From Vibrio rhizosphaerae (lineage in GTDB: Bacteria > Pseudomonadota > Gammaproteobacteria > Enterobacterales > Vibrionaceae): a stretch of DNA of 64,000 nt. The stretch covers positions 2,790,001 to 2,854,000 of the forward strand of contig NZ_AP024903.1 in NCBI RefSeq assembly GCF_024347095.1. Reading direction: 5' to 3'. Below, in pieces: positions 1 to 9,139 of this stretch (position 1 is its first letter; every line of letters begins with the position of its first letter). Under the pieces are notes generated by a model, which was not told the DNA's origin, ran no database searches, and worked only from the letters and a program-made list of their open reading frames with translations. The translations under genes were made by a program, and so were the position numbers.

Positions 1-483
1 CGCCAGATCAACCCACATATCAATATTATGAACGGGGCTCGTGGTATAAGACAGTGTGCCCTGCGCGTGAGCACCGACATTAATCGTCGATTGAACCGCT
101 TTCTCGAAGTTACGGACATCGTTCATCGCATCAAAAATCCGAAACACGTCCATCCCATTACGATGCGCGCGCTCGACGAACTTTTCGACCACATCATCTG
201 CGTAATGACGATATCCCAACAAATTCTGCCCCCGCAACAGCATCTGCATCGGGGTTTTCGGCATCGCTTGTTTCAGCGTTCTGAGGCGTTCCCACGGGTC
301 TTCTCCCAGAAAACGGATACAGGAATCGAACGTTGCGCCTCCCCAAGTTTCTAAAGACCAATAACCAACCTGATCAAGCGCCGATGCGATGGGTAACATA
401 TCTTCAATACGCATCCGAGTCGCAAACAAAGACTGATGCGCGTCGCGGAGAACAACATCAGTAAGTGCCAATGGTTTAGACAT
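1..483 (-). CDS. oadA: Oxaloacetate decarboxylase alpha subunit, N-terminal part (runs off left edge)
   Basis: This is the first 161 codons of the biotin-carrying carboxyltransferase subunit of the membrane Na+-pumping oxaloacetate decarboxylase. The complex decarboxylates oxaloacetate to pyruvate and exports Na+. The N-terminal TIM-barrel signature is clear: [18 protein letters not shown] near residues 6-23, then [19 protein letters not shown] and the RIFDAMND motif. The ATG is at 483. The gene lies 18 bp after oadG in the same direction, giving the usual oadG-oadA order, with oadB expected beyond the edge. The C-terminal biotinyl domain is outside the window. Confidence 0.93.
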   Translation of the reverse strand, partial: MSKPLALTDVVLRDAHQSLFATRMRIEDMLPIASALDQVGYWSLETWGGATFDSCIRFLGEDPWERLRTLKQAMPKTPMQMLLRGQNLLGYRHYADDVVEKFVERAHRNGMDVFRIFDAMNDVRNFEKAVQSTINVGAHAQGTLSYTTSPVHNIDMWVDLA

Positions 484-501
484 ACAACACTCCTATTTAT
501 A

Positions 502-762
502 TTATTTATGTTTGGCTGATGAGCGATATTGGTGTACAGCTGCTGAAATGGCAGCAACAACCTGAGGGCTAACATCCGTTGAATGGGTAGGCTTTTGTGG
601 AGACTGACTGACGTCAGGCGATAATGGTGGTGTCTCTTGAGGAACAATTTTAGACATCAGAGTGACCAGATAGACCATGATCGTCAGAAATGCGAAGACG
701 ACCAACATTCCTGTCATCATTAAGGTAGCAGCTTCCGACAATAAGCTTCCTATATGATTCAT
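502..762 (-). CDS. oadG: Oxaloacetate decarboxylase gamma subunit
   Basis: An 86-residue small membrane protein of the Na+-pump decarboxylase. One hydrophobic segment (about residues 12-36, with MLVVFAFLTIMVYLVTLM) is followed by a proline/serine-rich cytoplasmic tail ending in a short basic helix. This matches OadG, which assembles the complex and binds zinc through its C-terminus. It is the first gene of the oadGA(B) operon. The 284 bp between it and the tRNA array contain no gene and probably hold its promoter. Confidence 0.88.
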   Translation of the reverse strand: MNHIGSLLSEAATLMMTGMLVVFAFLTIMVYLVTLMSKIVPQETPPLSPDVSQSPQKPTHSTDVSPQVVAAISAAVHQYRSSAKHK

Positions 763-1046
763 TCTATTTCCTTTTCATCGATTTTCTGGGTAGGTATTTG
801 TTCAACATCCGTATCAACAAATTCAAAACGGGCTACTCTCCAGTTTGACTGACGTCATGCCACCAGACATATGGCCGAGAGCCCGAATATCACATCAAAA
901 ATTCAACGCGAACAGTATCGAATAAAGTTTATGCAAATGCTGAGAGAAAGATAGAAAAAAGGAATAAATCAAGACAGTAATACGTGAGTAAGCTATCAAA
1001 AAATAAAAGAATAATCGGAAAGAAAATAAGAAGAAAAGTAAAGAAA

Positions 1047-1123
1047 TGGCGCGCTCGGAAGGATTCGAACCTTCGACCGCCTGGTTCGTAGCCAGGTACT
1101 CTATCCAGCTGAGCTACGAGCGC
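1047..1123 (-). tRNA. tRNA-Arg (anticodon ACG)
   Basis: A 77-nt cloverleaf on the minus strand with acceptor stem GCGCTCG/CGAGCGC, encoded CCA, and anticodon loop CTACGAA (ACG, wobble A expected to become inosine and read CGU/CGC/CGA). It is the last of four identical Arg genes in a six-gene array. Confidence 0.97.
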
Positions 1124-1158
1124 GCTGATGAAATGCATCTTTATATAAATTGAAGTAA

Positions 1159-1235
1159 TGGCGCGCTCGGAAGGATTCGAACCTTCGACCGCCTGGTTCG
1201 TAGCCAGGTACTCTATCCAGCTGAGCTACGAGCGC
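1159..1235 (-). tRNA. tRNA-Arg (anticodon ACG)
   Basis: An identical 77-nt copy of the neighbouring tRNA-Arg(ACG) with encoded CCA. It is separated from the adjacent copies by spacers of 35 and 42 nt whose sequences are unrelated. Confidence 0.97.
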
Positions 1236-1277
1236 ACTGTTAAATCAATTTACTGATATTGTCACTGAGTGTCAAAG

Positions 1278-1354
1278 TGGCGCGCTCGGAAGGATTCGAA
1301 CCTTCGACCGCCTGGTTCGTAGCCAGGTACTCTATCCAGCTGAGCTACGAGCGC
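1278..1354 (-). tRNA. tRNA-Arg (anticodon ACG)
   Basis: A third identical 77-nt tRNA-Arg(ACG) gene with encoded CCA. The cloverleaf and the CTACGAA anticodon loop are intact. Confidence 0.97.
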
Positions 1355-1393
1355 GCAATACTTCAATATTCACTGACACTGTGTCGCCGCTAA

Positions 1394-1486
1394 TGGCGGT
1401 GAGGGAGGGATTCGAACCCTCGATACGGCTACAAACCGTATACTCCCTTAGCAGGGGAGCGCCTTCAGCCTCTCGGCCACCTCACC
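1394..1486 (-). tRNA. tRNA-Ser (anticodon GCT)
   Basis: A 93-nt class II tRNA with the long variable arm typical of serine tRNAs. The acceptor stem is GGTGAGG/CCTCACC, CCA is encoded, and the anticodon stem CTCCC/GGGAG flanks loop CTGCTAA (anticodon GCT, reads AGC/AGU). All stems pair fully, unlike the second Ser copy at 1608-1700. Confidence 0.96.
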
Positions 1487-1503
1487 ACAACACAGTCACA
1501 AAG

Positions 1504-1580
1504 TGGCGCGCTCGGAAGGATTCGAACCTTCGACCGCCTGGTTCGTAGCCAGGTACTCTATCCAGCTGAGCTACGAGCGC
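1504..1580 (-). tRNA. tRNA-Arg (anticodon ACG)
   Basis: The fourth tRNA-Arg(ACG) copy, 77 nt with CCA, lying between the two tRNA-Ser genes. Its sequence is identical to the other Arg copies. Confidence 0.97.
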
Positions 1581-1607
1581 GCAATACTTCATGTATCAGG
1601 CAAGACA

Positions 1608-1700
1608 TGGCGGTGAGGGAGGGATTCGAACCCTCGATACGGCTACAAACCGTATACTTCCTTAGCAGGGGAGCGCCTTCAGCCTCTCGGCCACCTCACC
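1608..1700 (-). tRNA. tRNA-Ser (anticodon GCT), variant with anticodon-stem mismatch
   Basis: A 93-nt tRNA-Ser(GCT), probably the promoter-proximal gene of the array. It differs from the other Ser copy by one base in the 3' side of the anticodon stem (GGAAG instead of GGGAG). This gives a C29-A41 mismatch in the middle of the stem. The anticodon loop, variable arm and CCA are otherwise intact. Confidence 0.93.
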
Positions 1701-1934
1701 GTCTTGCGGAGGCACATATTACGATTTACCAAAAATATGTCAAACATTTTCTTGGAAAAAACGGGAAAAAACGCATTAAGCGTTGGCTATTTAATCAATG
1801 TGAAATAAATTGATTCTTTTATCGCCAGCCAAGTCATAACTCGTCTGAAATCACCAAACAACTGGATTTGTGAATCGTCTCATCAGTGCGATAAAAATGA
1901 AGAAGATAGTGAGAATTATCGCTATCGCGTAGCA

Positions 1935-1967
1935 ATAAAAAAGGCTGACAAAATAATTGCCAACCTT
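1935..1967 (-). terminator. Intrinsic terminator after csrA
   Basis: On the minus strand AAGGTTGGCA pairs with TGTCAGCCTT (two G-U pairs) across a 7-nt loop, followed by a run of T. It sits just downstream of the csrA stop and separates csrA from the tRNA array. Confidence 0.7.
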
Positions 1968-1978
1968 TCATTCGGGAA

Positions 1979-2179
1979 TTAATAGCTCGGTGTACCTGAA
2001 CTACTACTTCCTCCTTTTTCTGCTTGAATACGCATGTATATTTCTTCACGGTGAACAGATACTTCTTTGGGAGCATTGACACCAATTCTCACTTGGTTGC
2101 CTTTCACACCGAGGACAGTTACCGTGACTTCATCACCTATCATGAGCGTTTCGCCTACACGGCGAGTCAAAATTAGCAT
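1979..2179 (-). CDS. csrA: Carbon storage regulator CsrA
   Basis: A 66-residue RNA-binding post-transcriptional regulator that acts on GGA motifs in mRNA leaders. The family sequence is unmistakable: [20 protein letters not shown] at the N-terminus, then [16 protein letters not shown]. The start is the ATG at 2179, preceded by AAGGAGCC. An in-frame extension upstream to 2221 is not needed. The tail, rich in Gly and Ser, is short and variable as in other vibrios. The location between aspartate kinase and a tRNA-Ser/Arg array is conserved in Vibrio. Confidence 0.97.
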   Translation of the reverse strand: MLILTRRVGETLMIGDEVTVTVLGVKGNQVRIGVNAPKEVSVHREEIYMRIQAEKGGSSSSGTPSY

Positions 2180-2267
2180 TCTTTGGCTCCTTGAGTCATC
2201 TCTGCTTTGCCTTAACCACATTATTATCTATTAAAAACCCTATAGGGGTAAACTGTCTCATACAAAA

Positions 2268-3455
2268 TCAGCCCATAAAACGCTGTTTGGGCTCATGATC
2301 AACAAATGAACCGGAAATGACATAAGCTTCATGAATGACATTTGCTGCACTATCTATTTGTTCAGGCGCGATCACCAAACTATGAGATAAATTGTCAGAA
2401 TAACCACTATCTATCAGAATATTGGCAGAACAAAGCAATTGATATGTTGAATCAATCAAATCATTCGCTTTCTTGCCGACAACCGTCAGTAAGCTAACTG
2501 GCTTACTATTACGGATTTTATCTTCAAACACCAGTCCCAACTTGGCACTGGCATCCTGTTTAATCAGTAAAGCTGTAAATTCTGCATCACCGATCACATT
2601 CCATACATCAATTCCTAACAAATGGCATTGTTTCAGAATGGAATCAACATGATGAGATTCAAAGCTCAGCTTGATCATCTCTTTTTGTACCGCAATGCCA
2701 CACACGTCATACGGTGAGTCTTCCCCACGGATGAGGGTTCCCTCATTATGTTCAAAGGTCGATAAAACCCGCAATGGCACCTGATTTTGCCACGCATATT
2801 GAACGCATGGCAAATGGAGCACTTTTGCCCCTTTGCGGGACATTTCTTCCATTGACGGGAAATCGATAACATCGAGTTTTTGGGCATTGCCGACAATTCT
2901 GGGATCAGTACTGTAAATGCCATCGACATCGGTAAATATCTGACACTCATCAGCTGCCAGCATTCCGGCAAGCGTCACCGCCGTCGTGTCAGAACCGCCA
3001 CGTCCTAACGTCGTGATATCACCATTCTCATTCACGCCCTGAAAGCCAGCAACAATCACGATCGTATCGTCATTCAATAGCTGCTGAATTTTCGCAGTAT
3101 CCGCTTGTAGAATCGTCGCATCATTATGCTGATTTGTCGTCACAATACCAAGCTGGGAACCCGTGAATGAACGCGCTGAATACCCCATTTTATGCAGCGT
3201 CATTGCCAGCAGAGCCATCGAAACCTGCTCACCAGCCGATAAAATCACATCCAATTCCCTAGCATTTGGAACCCGATCAACCTGATGGGCTAAATCTAAT
3301 AATCGATTGGTTTCACCAGACATGGCCGACACCACGACCACCACCTGCTGACCACGCGCTTTCGCATCGATTACATGTTGCGCTACCGTATGGATTCGTT
3401 CAATCGAACCCATCGATGTCCCACCAAATTTTTGAACTATAAGGGGAGTTTTCAC
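2268..3455 (-). CDS. Monofunctional aspartate kinase
   Basis: A 395-residue enzyme catalysing ATP-dependent phosphorylation of aspartate, the first step to lysine, threonine, methionine and diaminopimelate. The N-terminal motif VQKFGGTSMGS (residues 7-17) and the GRGGSDTTAV motif mark the amino-acid-kinase fold, and two ACT-type regulatory regions follow from about residue 260. The length matches the roughly 400-residue class rather than E. coli LysC (449). The start is GTG at 3455, preceded by AGGAAGGTG. The gene is separated from alaS by a terminator and has its own 5' leader with two small hairpins. Confidence 0.92.
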   Translation of the reverse strand: MKTPLIVQKFGGTSMGSIERIHTVAQHVIDAKARGQQVVVVVSAMSGETNRLLDLAHQVDRVPNARELDVILSAGEQVSMALLAMTLHKMGYSARSFTGSQLGIVTTNQHNDATILQADTAKIQQLLNDDTIVIVAGFQGVNENGDITTLGRGGSDTTAVTLAGMLAADECQIFTDVDGIYSTDPRIVGNAQKLDVIDFPSMEEMSRKGAKVLHLPCVQYAWQNQVPLRVLSTFEHNEGTLIRGEDSPYDVCGIAVQKEMIKLSFESHHVDSILKQCHLLGIDVWNVIGDAEFTALLIKQDASAKLGLVFEDKIRNSKPVSLLTVVGKKANDLIDSTYQLLCSANILIDSGYSDNLSHSLVIAPEQIDSAANVIHEAYVISGSFVDHEPKQRFMG

Positions 3456-3522
3456 CAGTCGTCACCTTCCTAAGACAAAGTCTCACTCAGAAATCAACTC
3501 AGACAATCTGTTTGAGTATCAT

Positions 3523-3565
3523 TCGGTACATGGCGATGTCATCTCAGATCCAAAGAACATCGCCG
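3523..3565 (-). other. Hairpin in the 5' leader of aspartate kinase
   Basis: GGCGATGT at 3532-3539 pairs with ACATCGCC at 3557-3564. A second imperfect hairpin (ACTCA repeat arms) lies nearer the GTG start. I do not see the conserved core of a lysine riboswitch, so any role in attenuation is a guess. Confidence 0.4.
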
Positions 3566-3577
3566 TAAAAATATGAT

Positions 3578-3637
3578 AAAAACAAAACCAAGTGGCTTAT
3601 CAGCTTAGTTTACAGACGCTAATTAAACCACTTGGTC
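3578..3637 (-). terminator. Intrinsic terminator after alaS
   Basis: On the minus strand GACCAAGTGGTTTA pairs with the complementary arm containing CCACTTGG (12 of 13 pairs), with a loop of about 25-30 nt. It is followed by TTTTGTTTTTA. The position just after alaS fits termination. Confidence 0.65.
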
Positions 3638-3691
3638 AGGGATAAATAATTATTTTGAATCAATCTAAAGTTACATGTAACTCAACTCAGA

Positions 3692-6274
3692 TTACAACTG
3701 GGATTCAATCCATGTTTCTGCTGATGCCAGAGCCTGAGGCAATGCATTCACATCACTCCCGCCAGCCTGAGCCATATCGGGACGGCCACCACCCTTACCA
3801 CCAACTTGCTGAGCCACCAGATTAACAAGCTCACCGGCTTTGACCTGACTCGTCAGATCTTTCGTCACACCGGCAATGAGGCCAACTTTATCATCATTGA
3901 CATTGCCTAACAGAATCACACCACTGCCCAGCTGATTTTTCAGTTCATCAACCATACCACGGAGCGCTTTATTATCCGCTCCCTGTAGCTGTGCGACCAA
4001 AACCTTCACGCCGGCAATCTCTTTGACTTGCTGAAGTAGATTGGAACTCGCCTGAGATGCCAGTTTATCTTTTATCTGCTGGATTTCTTTTTCCAGCTGT
4101 CTTGATTTCTGGGCTGCTTCAGCCAGTTTCCCTTCATAAATTGCCTGCTGCTGCTCAATCATGTCCAGCGCAGCTTCACCCGTCACAGCTTCAATCCGAC
4201 GAATCCCTGCAGCAATACCACTTTCAGACACAATCTTAAATAAGCCGATATCACCGGTATTACTCACATGAACACCACCACACAGTTCAGTCGAGAAGTC
4301 GCCCATAGATAAGACGCGGACTTTGGTATCGTATTTTTCACCAAATAAAGCCATCGCACCTTTTGCTTTCGCTTCATCAAGTCCCATGATGTCGGTTTCA
4401 ACTGTATGATTCCGTCGAATGTGCTGGTTGACCAACCGTTCAACTTCTTTCAGCTCTTCAGCAGTCATTGCCTCCATATGAGAGAAGTCAAACCGCAAGT
4501 TTTCCGCCCGAACCAATGACCCCTTCTGCGTCACATGCTCACCCAGAACGCGGCGCAATGCTGCATGCAGCAAATGCGTCGCTGAATGGTTGAGAGATAT
4601 GGCGCAACGTCTTTGAGCATCAACCTGAGCTTTGGCGGATTCACCTTGATTCAGAACGCCTTCAACCAATGAGCCATAATGGATAATTGCATTGCCCTGC
4701 TTCTGAGTGTCTACCACCTGAAACACACCGCTATCGGTACGAATCACACCGGCATCGCCACACTGGCCACCCGATTCGGCATAAAATGGCGTTTCATCCA
4801 AGACCAACATCGCATGATCACCGGATGATAACGTTTCTGTCGCTTCACCATGGACAAACATCGCAACAATCTTGCCCTGCCCTTCTGTGCCTGTATAACC
4901 ACAGAACTGACTTGATGCATCAACTTTAATGATGGTGTTGTAATCCGTACCGAACTGTCCGGCTTCACGCGCACGTTGACGCTGTGCTTCCATAGCCTGT
5001 TCAAATCCGGCTTCATCAATGCTGAGTCCATGTTCACGCACCACATCATTGGTCAAATCCGCAGGGAAACCATAGGTATCATAAAGTTTGAAGACGGTTG
5101 CGCCATCGAGAACTTTGCCATCCAGGTTTTCCAGCGCTTCATTCAGAATCGACATCCCGCGTTCCAGCGTTCGGCCAAAGTTTTCTTCTTCGATACGCAG
5201 TACTTTTTCAACCACAGCCTGCTGTTTTTTCAACTCGTTACCGGCACTGCCCATCACCTCAGCCAGCGGTCCCACCAATTTATGGAAGAATGCGCCCTCA
5301 GCACCGAGTTTGTTACCATGGCGCACTGCACGGCGAATAATGCGTCGCAGGACATAACCACGACCTTCGTTTGATGGGACGACGCCATCAACAATTAAGA
5401 ACGAACAAGAGCGAATATGATCGGCAACCACACGAAGCGACTGATTTGACAGATCATCACACCCAATCACTTGTGCCGCTTCTTTAATCAGGGTCTGGAA
5501 AACATCGATTTCATAATTAGAATGCACGCTCTGCATAATGGCAGAAATACGCTCAATCCCCATACCTGTATCGACAGATGGTTTGGGCAACGGTTCCATG
5601 GTTCCATCCGCATGGCGGTTATACTGCATGAAAACGTTGTTCCAGATTTCGATGAATCGATCACCGTCTTCTTCTGGTGATCCCGGAGGACCGCCCCAGA
5701 TGCTGTCCCCATGATCATAAAAGATTTCAGAACACGGACCACATGGACCGGTATCACCCATTTGCCAGAAATTATCCGACTCATAAGGCTTGCCTCCCTG
5801 TTTATCACCAATACGGATGATGCGATCGGCAGGAAGACCAATTTGCTTGTGCCAGATATCAAACGCTTCATCGTCAGTCTGATACACCGTGACTAACAGA
5901 CGCTCCTGAGGCAACTTGAGGACTTCAGTCAAAAACTCCCACGCATAGTGGATAGCATCTTGCTTAAAATAATCACCGAAGCTGAAGTTACCCAACATTT
6001 CAAAAAATGTATGGTGCCGCGCAGTAAAACCAACATTTTCCAGGTCATTATGTTTACCACCGGCACGAACACAGCGTTGTGCTGTCACAGCACGGGTATA
6101 ATCACGCTTTTCTAAACCAAGAAAACAGTCTTTAAACTGGTTCATCCCCGCATTCGTGAATAGCAGTGTTGGATCATTGGCAGGGACCAAAGATGAACTG
6201 TCTACGATTTGGTGTCCTTTTGTCTCAAAGAACGAGAGGAACGCCCGGCGAACCTCGTCAGTGCTCATGTACAT
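3692..6274 (-). CDS. alaS: Alanyl-tRNA synthetase
   Basis: An 860-residue class II synthetase that charges tRNA-Ala. The catalytic core begins with the motif-1 region [17 protein letters not shown]. The editing domain shows [16 protein letters not shown] (HxxxH zinc motif) and [15 protein letters not shown]. The C-Ala domain ends with the glycine-rich [18 protein letters not shown]. The ATG at 6274 is preceded by AGGAA at 6 nt; an ATG two codons later is an alternative. The gene stands alone between recX and aspartate kinase, in the order recA-recX-alaS common in gammaproteobacteria. Confidence 0.98.
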   Translation of the reverse strand: MYMSTDEVRRAFLSFFETKGHQIVDSSSLVPANDPTLLFTNAGMNQFKDCFLGLEKRDYTRAVTAQRCVRAGGKHNDLENVGFTARHHTFFEMLGNFSFGDYFKQDAIHYAWEFLTEVLKLPQERLLVTVYQTDDEAFDIWHKQIGLPADRIIRIGDKQGGKPYESDNFWQMGDTGPCGPCSEIFYDHGDSIWGGPPGSPEEDGDRFIEIWNNVFMQYNRHADGTMEPLPKPSVDTGMGIERISAIMQSVHSNYEIDVFQTLIKEAAQVIGCDDLSNQSLRVVADHIRSCSFLIVDGVVPSNEGRGYVLRRIIRRAVRHGNKLGAEGAFFHKLVGPLAEVMGSAGNELKKQQAVVEKVLRIEEENFGRTLERGMSILNEALENLDGKVLDGATVFKLYDTYGFPADLTNDVVREHGLSIDEAGFEQAMEAQRQRAREAGQFGTDYNTIIKVDASSQFCGYTGTEGQGKIVAMFVHGEATETLSSGDHAMLVLDETPFYAESGGQCGDAGVIRTDSGVFQVVDTQKQGNAIIHYGSLVEGVLNQGESAKAQVDAQRRCAISLNHSATHLLHAALRRVLGEHVTQKGSLVRAENLRFDFSHMEAMTAEELKEVERLVNQHIRRNHTVETDIMGLDEAKAKGAMALFGEKYDTKVRVLSMGDFSTELCGGVHVSNTGDIGLFKIVSESGIAAGIRRIEAVTGEAALDMIEQQQAIYEGKLAEAAQKSRQLEKEIQQIKDKLASQASSNLLQQVKEIAGVKVLVAQLQGADNKALRGMVDELKNQLGSGVILLGNVNDDKVGLIAGVTKDLTSQVKAGELVNLVAQQVGGKGGGRPDMAQAGGSDVNALPQALASAETWIESQL

Positions 6275-6586
6275 GTGCTATTCCTGAAATATTCAAAGAT
6301 TCAACTAAAAATTTGCGCACTATTGTAAAGCATGGATAAAGGTTCGCCTAGTTTTGTTTTGAAGTGTCACCCGAGATAAACCAAGTCGCTCATCGACTTT
6401 ATGCGCTTGAAAAGGTATATATTCCTGTCGGAAGCCCCTTGAGATGAAATGAAACAGAGAGGGATAAAAACGATGTGGGATGACGTCAGGATAACGCCCC
6501 CGGTCTGATCTTCGCCAATGACCGTTCAATAACAGGCCGAGCACGATGTTGGCCAGTGCTGCATGTTTCCGGGTTCGGGGATAACA
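6275..6586. other. Intergenic region recX-alaS (312 bp)
   Basis: No convincing gene, terminator or repeat. Short open frames here lack a ribosome-binding site and family resemblance. The alaS promoter is presumably in the alaS-proximal part. Confidence 0.5.
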
Positions 6587-7054
6587 TCAATCGCTGTTGT
6601 CCGAAGCCAAGGCATACTGAATCTGTTCGAAATCAAAGCCCCGATACTGTAAAAAACGGACTTGTTTAGCATACATTTTCGGATCTTTCTCAGACGTTTC
6701 AATGCCGGAACCAAACTTTCTCTCAGCCGTTGATTTTGCTAATTCAAACCAATCAACATCCAGTTCAGCTAACTGCTCAGCGATGATTGACTCATCGATT
6801 TGCTTTTGCTTCAGTGCCTGATAGATTCTCAGCTTACCGTGACCTTTCGCCAGATGATGCCGGATCATCCCTTGTGTATAGCGGACATCATCCAGATAGC
6901 CATACTGTTCACAAGCCAGAACAGCCTGTTCGACGTCTTTCTCGTCAAAATCTTTCACCACTAGTTTTCGGTACAACTCAGTTCGACCGTGATCCCGGCG
7001 GCTTAAGAGCTGGATCGCTGTTTCCAGACAAGTTCTCGGATGTGCTTTATGCAT
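6587..7054 (-). CDS. recX: Regulatory protein RecX
   Basis: A 155-residue modulator of RecA that caps RecA filaments and inhibits recombinase activity. It shows the three-helix tandem repeats of the family: LLSRRDHGRTELYRKL near residue 16, then VLACEQYGYLDDVRY and IYQALKQKQID, with a typical C-terminus ending QYRGFDFEQIQYAL. The ATG at 7054 is preceded by GGGGGG at 7 nt; a TTG two codons upstream has no usable spacing. It is cotranscribed with recA through a leaky terminator. Confidence 0.93.
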   Translation of the reverse strand: MHKAHPRTCLETAIQLLSRRDHGRTELYRKLVVKDFDEKDVEQAVLACEQYGYLDDVRYTQGMIRHHLAKGHGKLRIYQALKQKQIDESIIAEQLAELDVDWFELAKSTAERKFGSGIETSEKDPKMYAKQVRFLQYRGFDFEQIQYALASDNSD

Positions 7055-7067
7055 CGGCAATCCCCCC

Positions 7068-7098
7068 TTAAAAAAAGCCCCGCATCACTGCAGGGCTG
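7068..7098 (-). terminator. Terminator/attenuator between recA and recX
   Basis: On the minus strand AGCCCTGCA pairs with TGCGGGGCT (one mismatch) around a GTGA loop, followed by seven T. It lies 45 bp after recA, a position where partial read-through into recX is known in other gammaproteobacteria. Confidence 0.8.
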
Positions 7099-7142
7099 TT
7101 TGACATCTTATCGCTTAGCGCGTCATCTGAGTACGTCGCGAA

Positions 7143-8195
7143 TTAATTCTCTTCTTCTTGCTGAAATGCGGGTTCAATCACTTCCTGATCATCTTCAGGG
7201 ATCGGATTATTATTCAGCAACATGTCGCGAATTTTATGGTCAATGACTTTGGCAACTTCAGGATTTTCACGCAGGTATTTACAAGCATTCGCTTTGCCCT
7301 GACCAATTTTATCTCCGTTATAGCTATACCAAGCCCCTGCTTTTTCAACCAGTTTATGCTTCACGCCTAAATCAACCAGTTCACCTTCGCGGTTAAACCC
7401 TTGACCATACATGATTTGCGTATTTGCTTCTTTAAATGGCGCAGCAATTTTGTTTTTCACCACTTTGATACGCGTTTCATTACCGACGACTTCATCGCCT
7501 TCTTTAATTGATCCGGTACGACGAATATCCAAACGAACAGAGGCGTAGAACTTAAGTGCGTTACCACCAGTAGTGGTTTCAGGGTTACCAAACATGACCC
7601 CGATTTTCATCCGGATCTGGTTGATAAAAATACACATACAATTCGATTGTTTCAGGTTACCGGTCAACTTACGCATCGCCTGAGATAGCATCCGCGCCTG
7701 AAGCCCCATGTGGCTATCGCCCATCTCACCTTCAATCTCGGCTTTCGGCGTTAATGCTGCAACCGAGTCAACTACCATCACATCAATTGCACCGGAACGT
7801 GCCAGTGCATCACAGATTTCTAATGCTTGCTCACCGGTATCTGGCTGAGAGACCAATAACGAATCAATATCAACACCAAGCTTCTTCGCATAAACCGGAT
7901 CCAATGCGTGTTCCGCATCGATAAATGCGCAGGTTTTTCCTTCACGTTGCGCAGCAGCAATCACTTCCAGAGTTAAGGTGGTCTTTCCTGAAGATTCCGG
8001 GCCGTAGATTTCAACAATCCGCCCCATCGGCAAACCGCCGGCACCTAAAGCAATATCCAGAGAAAGAGACCCGGTAGAGATCGTTTCAACATCCATGGTA
8101 CGGTTATCACCAAGACGCATGATTGACCCTTTACCAAACTGCTTTTCAATTTGTCCCAGTGCCGCGGCCAGTGCTTTTTGTTTGTTCTCGTCCAT
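7143..8195 (-). CDS. recA: Recombinase RecA
   Basis: A 350-residue DNA strand-exchange protein and SOS co-protease. Walker A GPESSGKT lies near residue 67, with the [12 protein letters not shown] and [17 protein letters not shown] segments of loops L1/L2, and a typical acidic tail ending EEEN. The start is the ATG at 8195 ([20 protein letters not shown]) after GGAGAACGTA. The longer in-frame extension to 8279 covers the promoter and LexA operator, so it is rejected. Confidence 0.99.
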   Translation of the reverse strand: MDENKQKALAAALGQIEKQFGKGSIMRLGDNRTMDVETISTGSLSLDIALGAGGLPMGRIVEIYGPESSGKTTLTLEVIAAAQREGKTCAFIDAEHALDPVYAKKLGVDIDSLLVSQPDTGEQALEICDALARSGAIDVMVVDSVAALTPKAEIEGEMGDSHMGLQARMLSQAMRKLTGNLKQSNCMCIFINQIRMKIGVMFGNPETTTGGNALKFYASVRLDIRRTGSIKEGDEVVGNETRIKVVKNKIAAPFKEANTQIMYGQGFNREGELVDLGVKHKLVEKAGAWYSYNGDKIGQGKANACKYLRENPEVAKVIDHKIRDMLLNNNPIPEDDQEVIEPAFQQEEEN

Positions 8196-8261
8196 TACGT
8201 TCTCCAGACAGTCACTTTCAGATATTAAGTCTATGGGTTGTTCCCCGAAATATGTTGAATG

Positions 8262-8289
8262 ATTATACTGTAAATTCATACAGTGTCCA
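8262..8289 (-). promoter_or_regulatory. recA promoter with LexA (SOS) box
   Basis: On the minus strand TGGACA (-35) and TATAAT (-10) are separated by exactly 16 bp. Those 16 bp are CTGTATGAATTTACAG, a good match to the LexA operator CTG-N10-CAG. The box occupies 8268-8283. Confidence 0.88.
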
Positions 8290-8450
8290 GACCTGTTGAT
8301 GAATTTTCCTGACAGGTTTGAATCCTTGGGATCAGATCACTTTCAGGTCATCCCTTGGGGATATCACGTATTCAATCTCATCAATAAAGCTATGAAAAAT
8401 GAATGAAGCGATTCAGAGGATCAAATCGTGGGGTTGCTTTCATGACGGTA

Positions 8451-8951
8451 TTACGGTGAGACACGCTCATGTTGCAGATAATCATGAATCGTCTGCAAAG
8501 CATGGTAAACCACTTGTGAACGAACTTGCGTGCGACTTCCTGAAAAGTGGACTGTTGCCACTTTTTCCCAGCCCGAACGATCTTTCCAGGCAAAGCAGAC
8601 GGTGCCGACCGGTTTCTCAACACTGCCGCCACCGGGACCGGCAATCCCACTGACCGCAACAGCCAGTGATGCCGGAGAATGTAATAAAGCGCCTGCGGCC
8701 ATTTCTAAAACCGTCGGCTCACTGACAGCGCCCCATTGCGACAACGTTTCTTCCCGGACATCCAGCATTTGCATTTTGGCCTCGTTACTGTATGTCACAA
8801 ACGCCCGGTCAAACCAAGCCGAACTCCCGGCGATCTCGGTAATGGCAGTGGCAATACCGCCACCGGTGCAGGATTCGGCAGTGACTAAAATATCACCATA
8901 TGTGGCAAGTAATTCTCCGACACGCTGACTTAAAGCTTCATGTAATTCCAT
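8451..8951 (-). CDS. pncC: Nicotinamide-nucleotide amidase (CinA C-terminal family)
   Basis: A 166-residue enzyme that deamidates NMN to nicotinate mononucleotide in the pyridine nucleotide cycle. Family motifs are TAESCTGGGIATAITEIAGSS (residues about 24-44), FVTYSNEAK and AVSGIAGPGGGSVEKPVGTV. The ATG at 8951 follows AGGGAACATCA; an upstream in-frame ATG at 8981 has a poorer context. It lies upstream of recA in the same direction, the usual pncC-recA arrangement. The pectin block begins directly beyond it. Confidence 0.93.
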   Translation of the reverse strand: MELHEALSQRVGELLATYGDILVTAESCTGGGIATAITEIAGSSAWFDRAFVTYSNEAKMQMLDVREETLSQWGAVSEPTVLEMAAGALLHSPASLAVAVSGIAGPGGGSVEKPVGTVCFAWKDRSGWEKVATVHFSGSRTQVRSQVVYHALQTIHDYLQHERVSP

Positions 8952-9090
8952 TGATGTTCCCTTTGTATCGCCGTGATTCATGATCTCTCAATCCATTCAT
9001 TTTAGAGACTCATTAAGTCAAAGCAAACCGTCAACCGAATATCGGACGCTCCCACGCTGTGAAAGCCGGATTCACAACGTTTGATTCTCA

Positions 9091-9119
9091 CAAAAAATGG
9101 CAGCCTGAGCTGCCATTTT
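9091..9119 (-). terminator. Intrinsic terminator after kdgR
   Basis: AAAATGGCAG and CTGCCATTTT form a perfect 10-bp stem with a 6-nt loop. On the minus strand it is followed by TTTTTTG, 20 bp after the kdgR stop. Confidence 0.85.
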
Positions 9120-9139
9120 ACAAACCGAGCCTGTTGCAT

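Noticed and set aside
929..1138. Open frame of 69 codons on the minus strand
   Set aside because: It reads through a tRNA-Arg gene into a low-complexity AT-rich tail; not a gene.
1607..1813. Open frame of 68 codons on the plus strand
   Set aside because: It runs antisense through the tRNA-Ser gene; its apparent protein is the translated tRNA complement.
3456..3691. Lysine riboswitch in the aspartate kinase leader
   Set aside because: Only two small hairpins and the alaS terminator are seen; the conserved L-box core was not recognised.
4976..5374. 132-codon frame antisense to alaS
   Set aside because: Overlaps the highly conserved alaS coding sequence and shows no family features or RBS.
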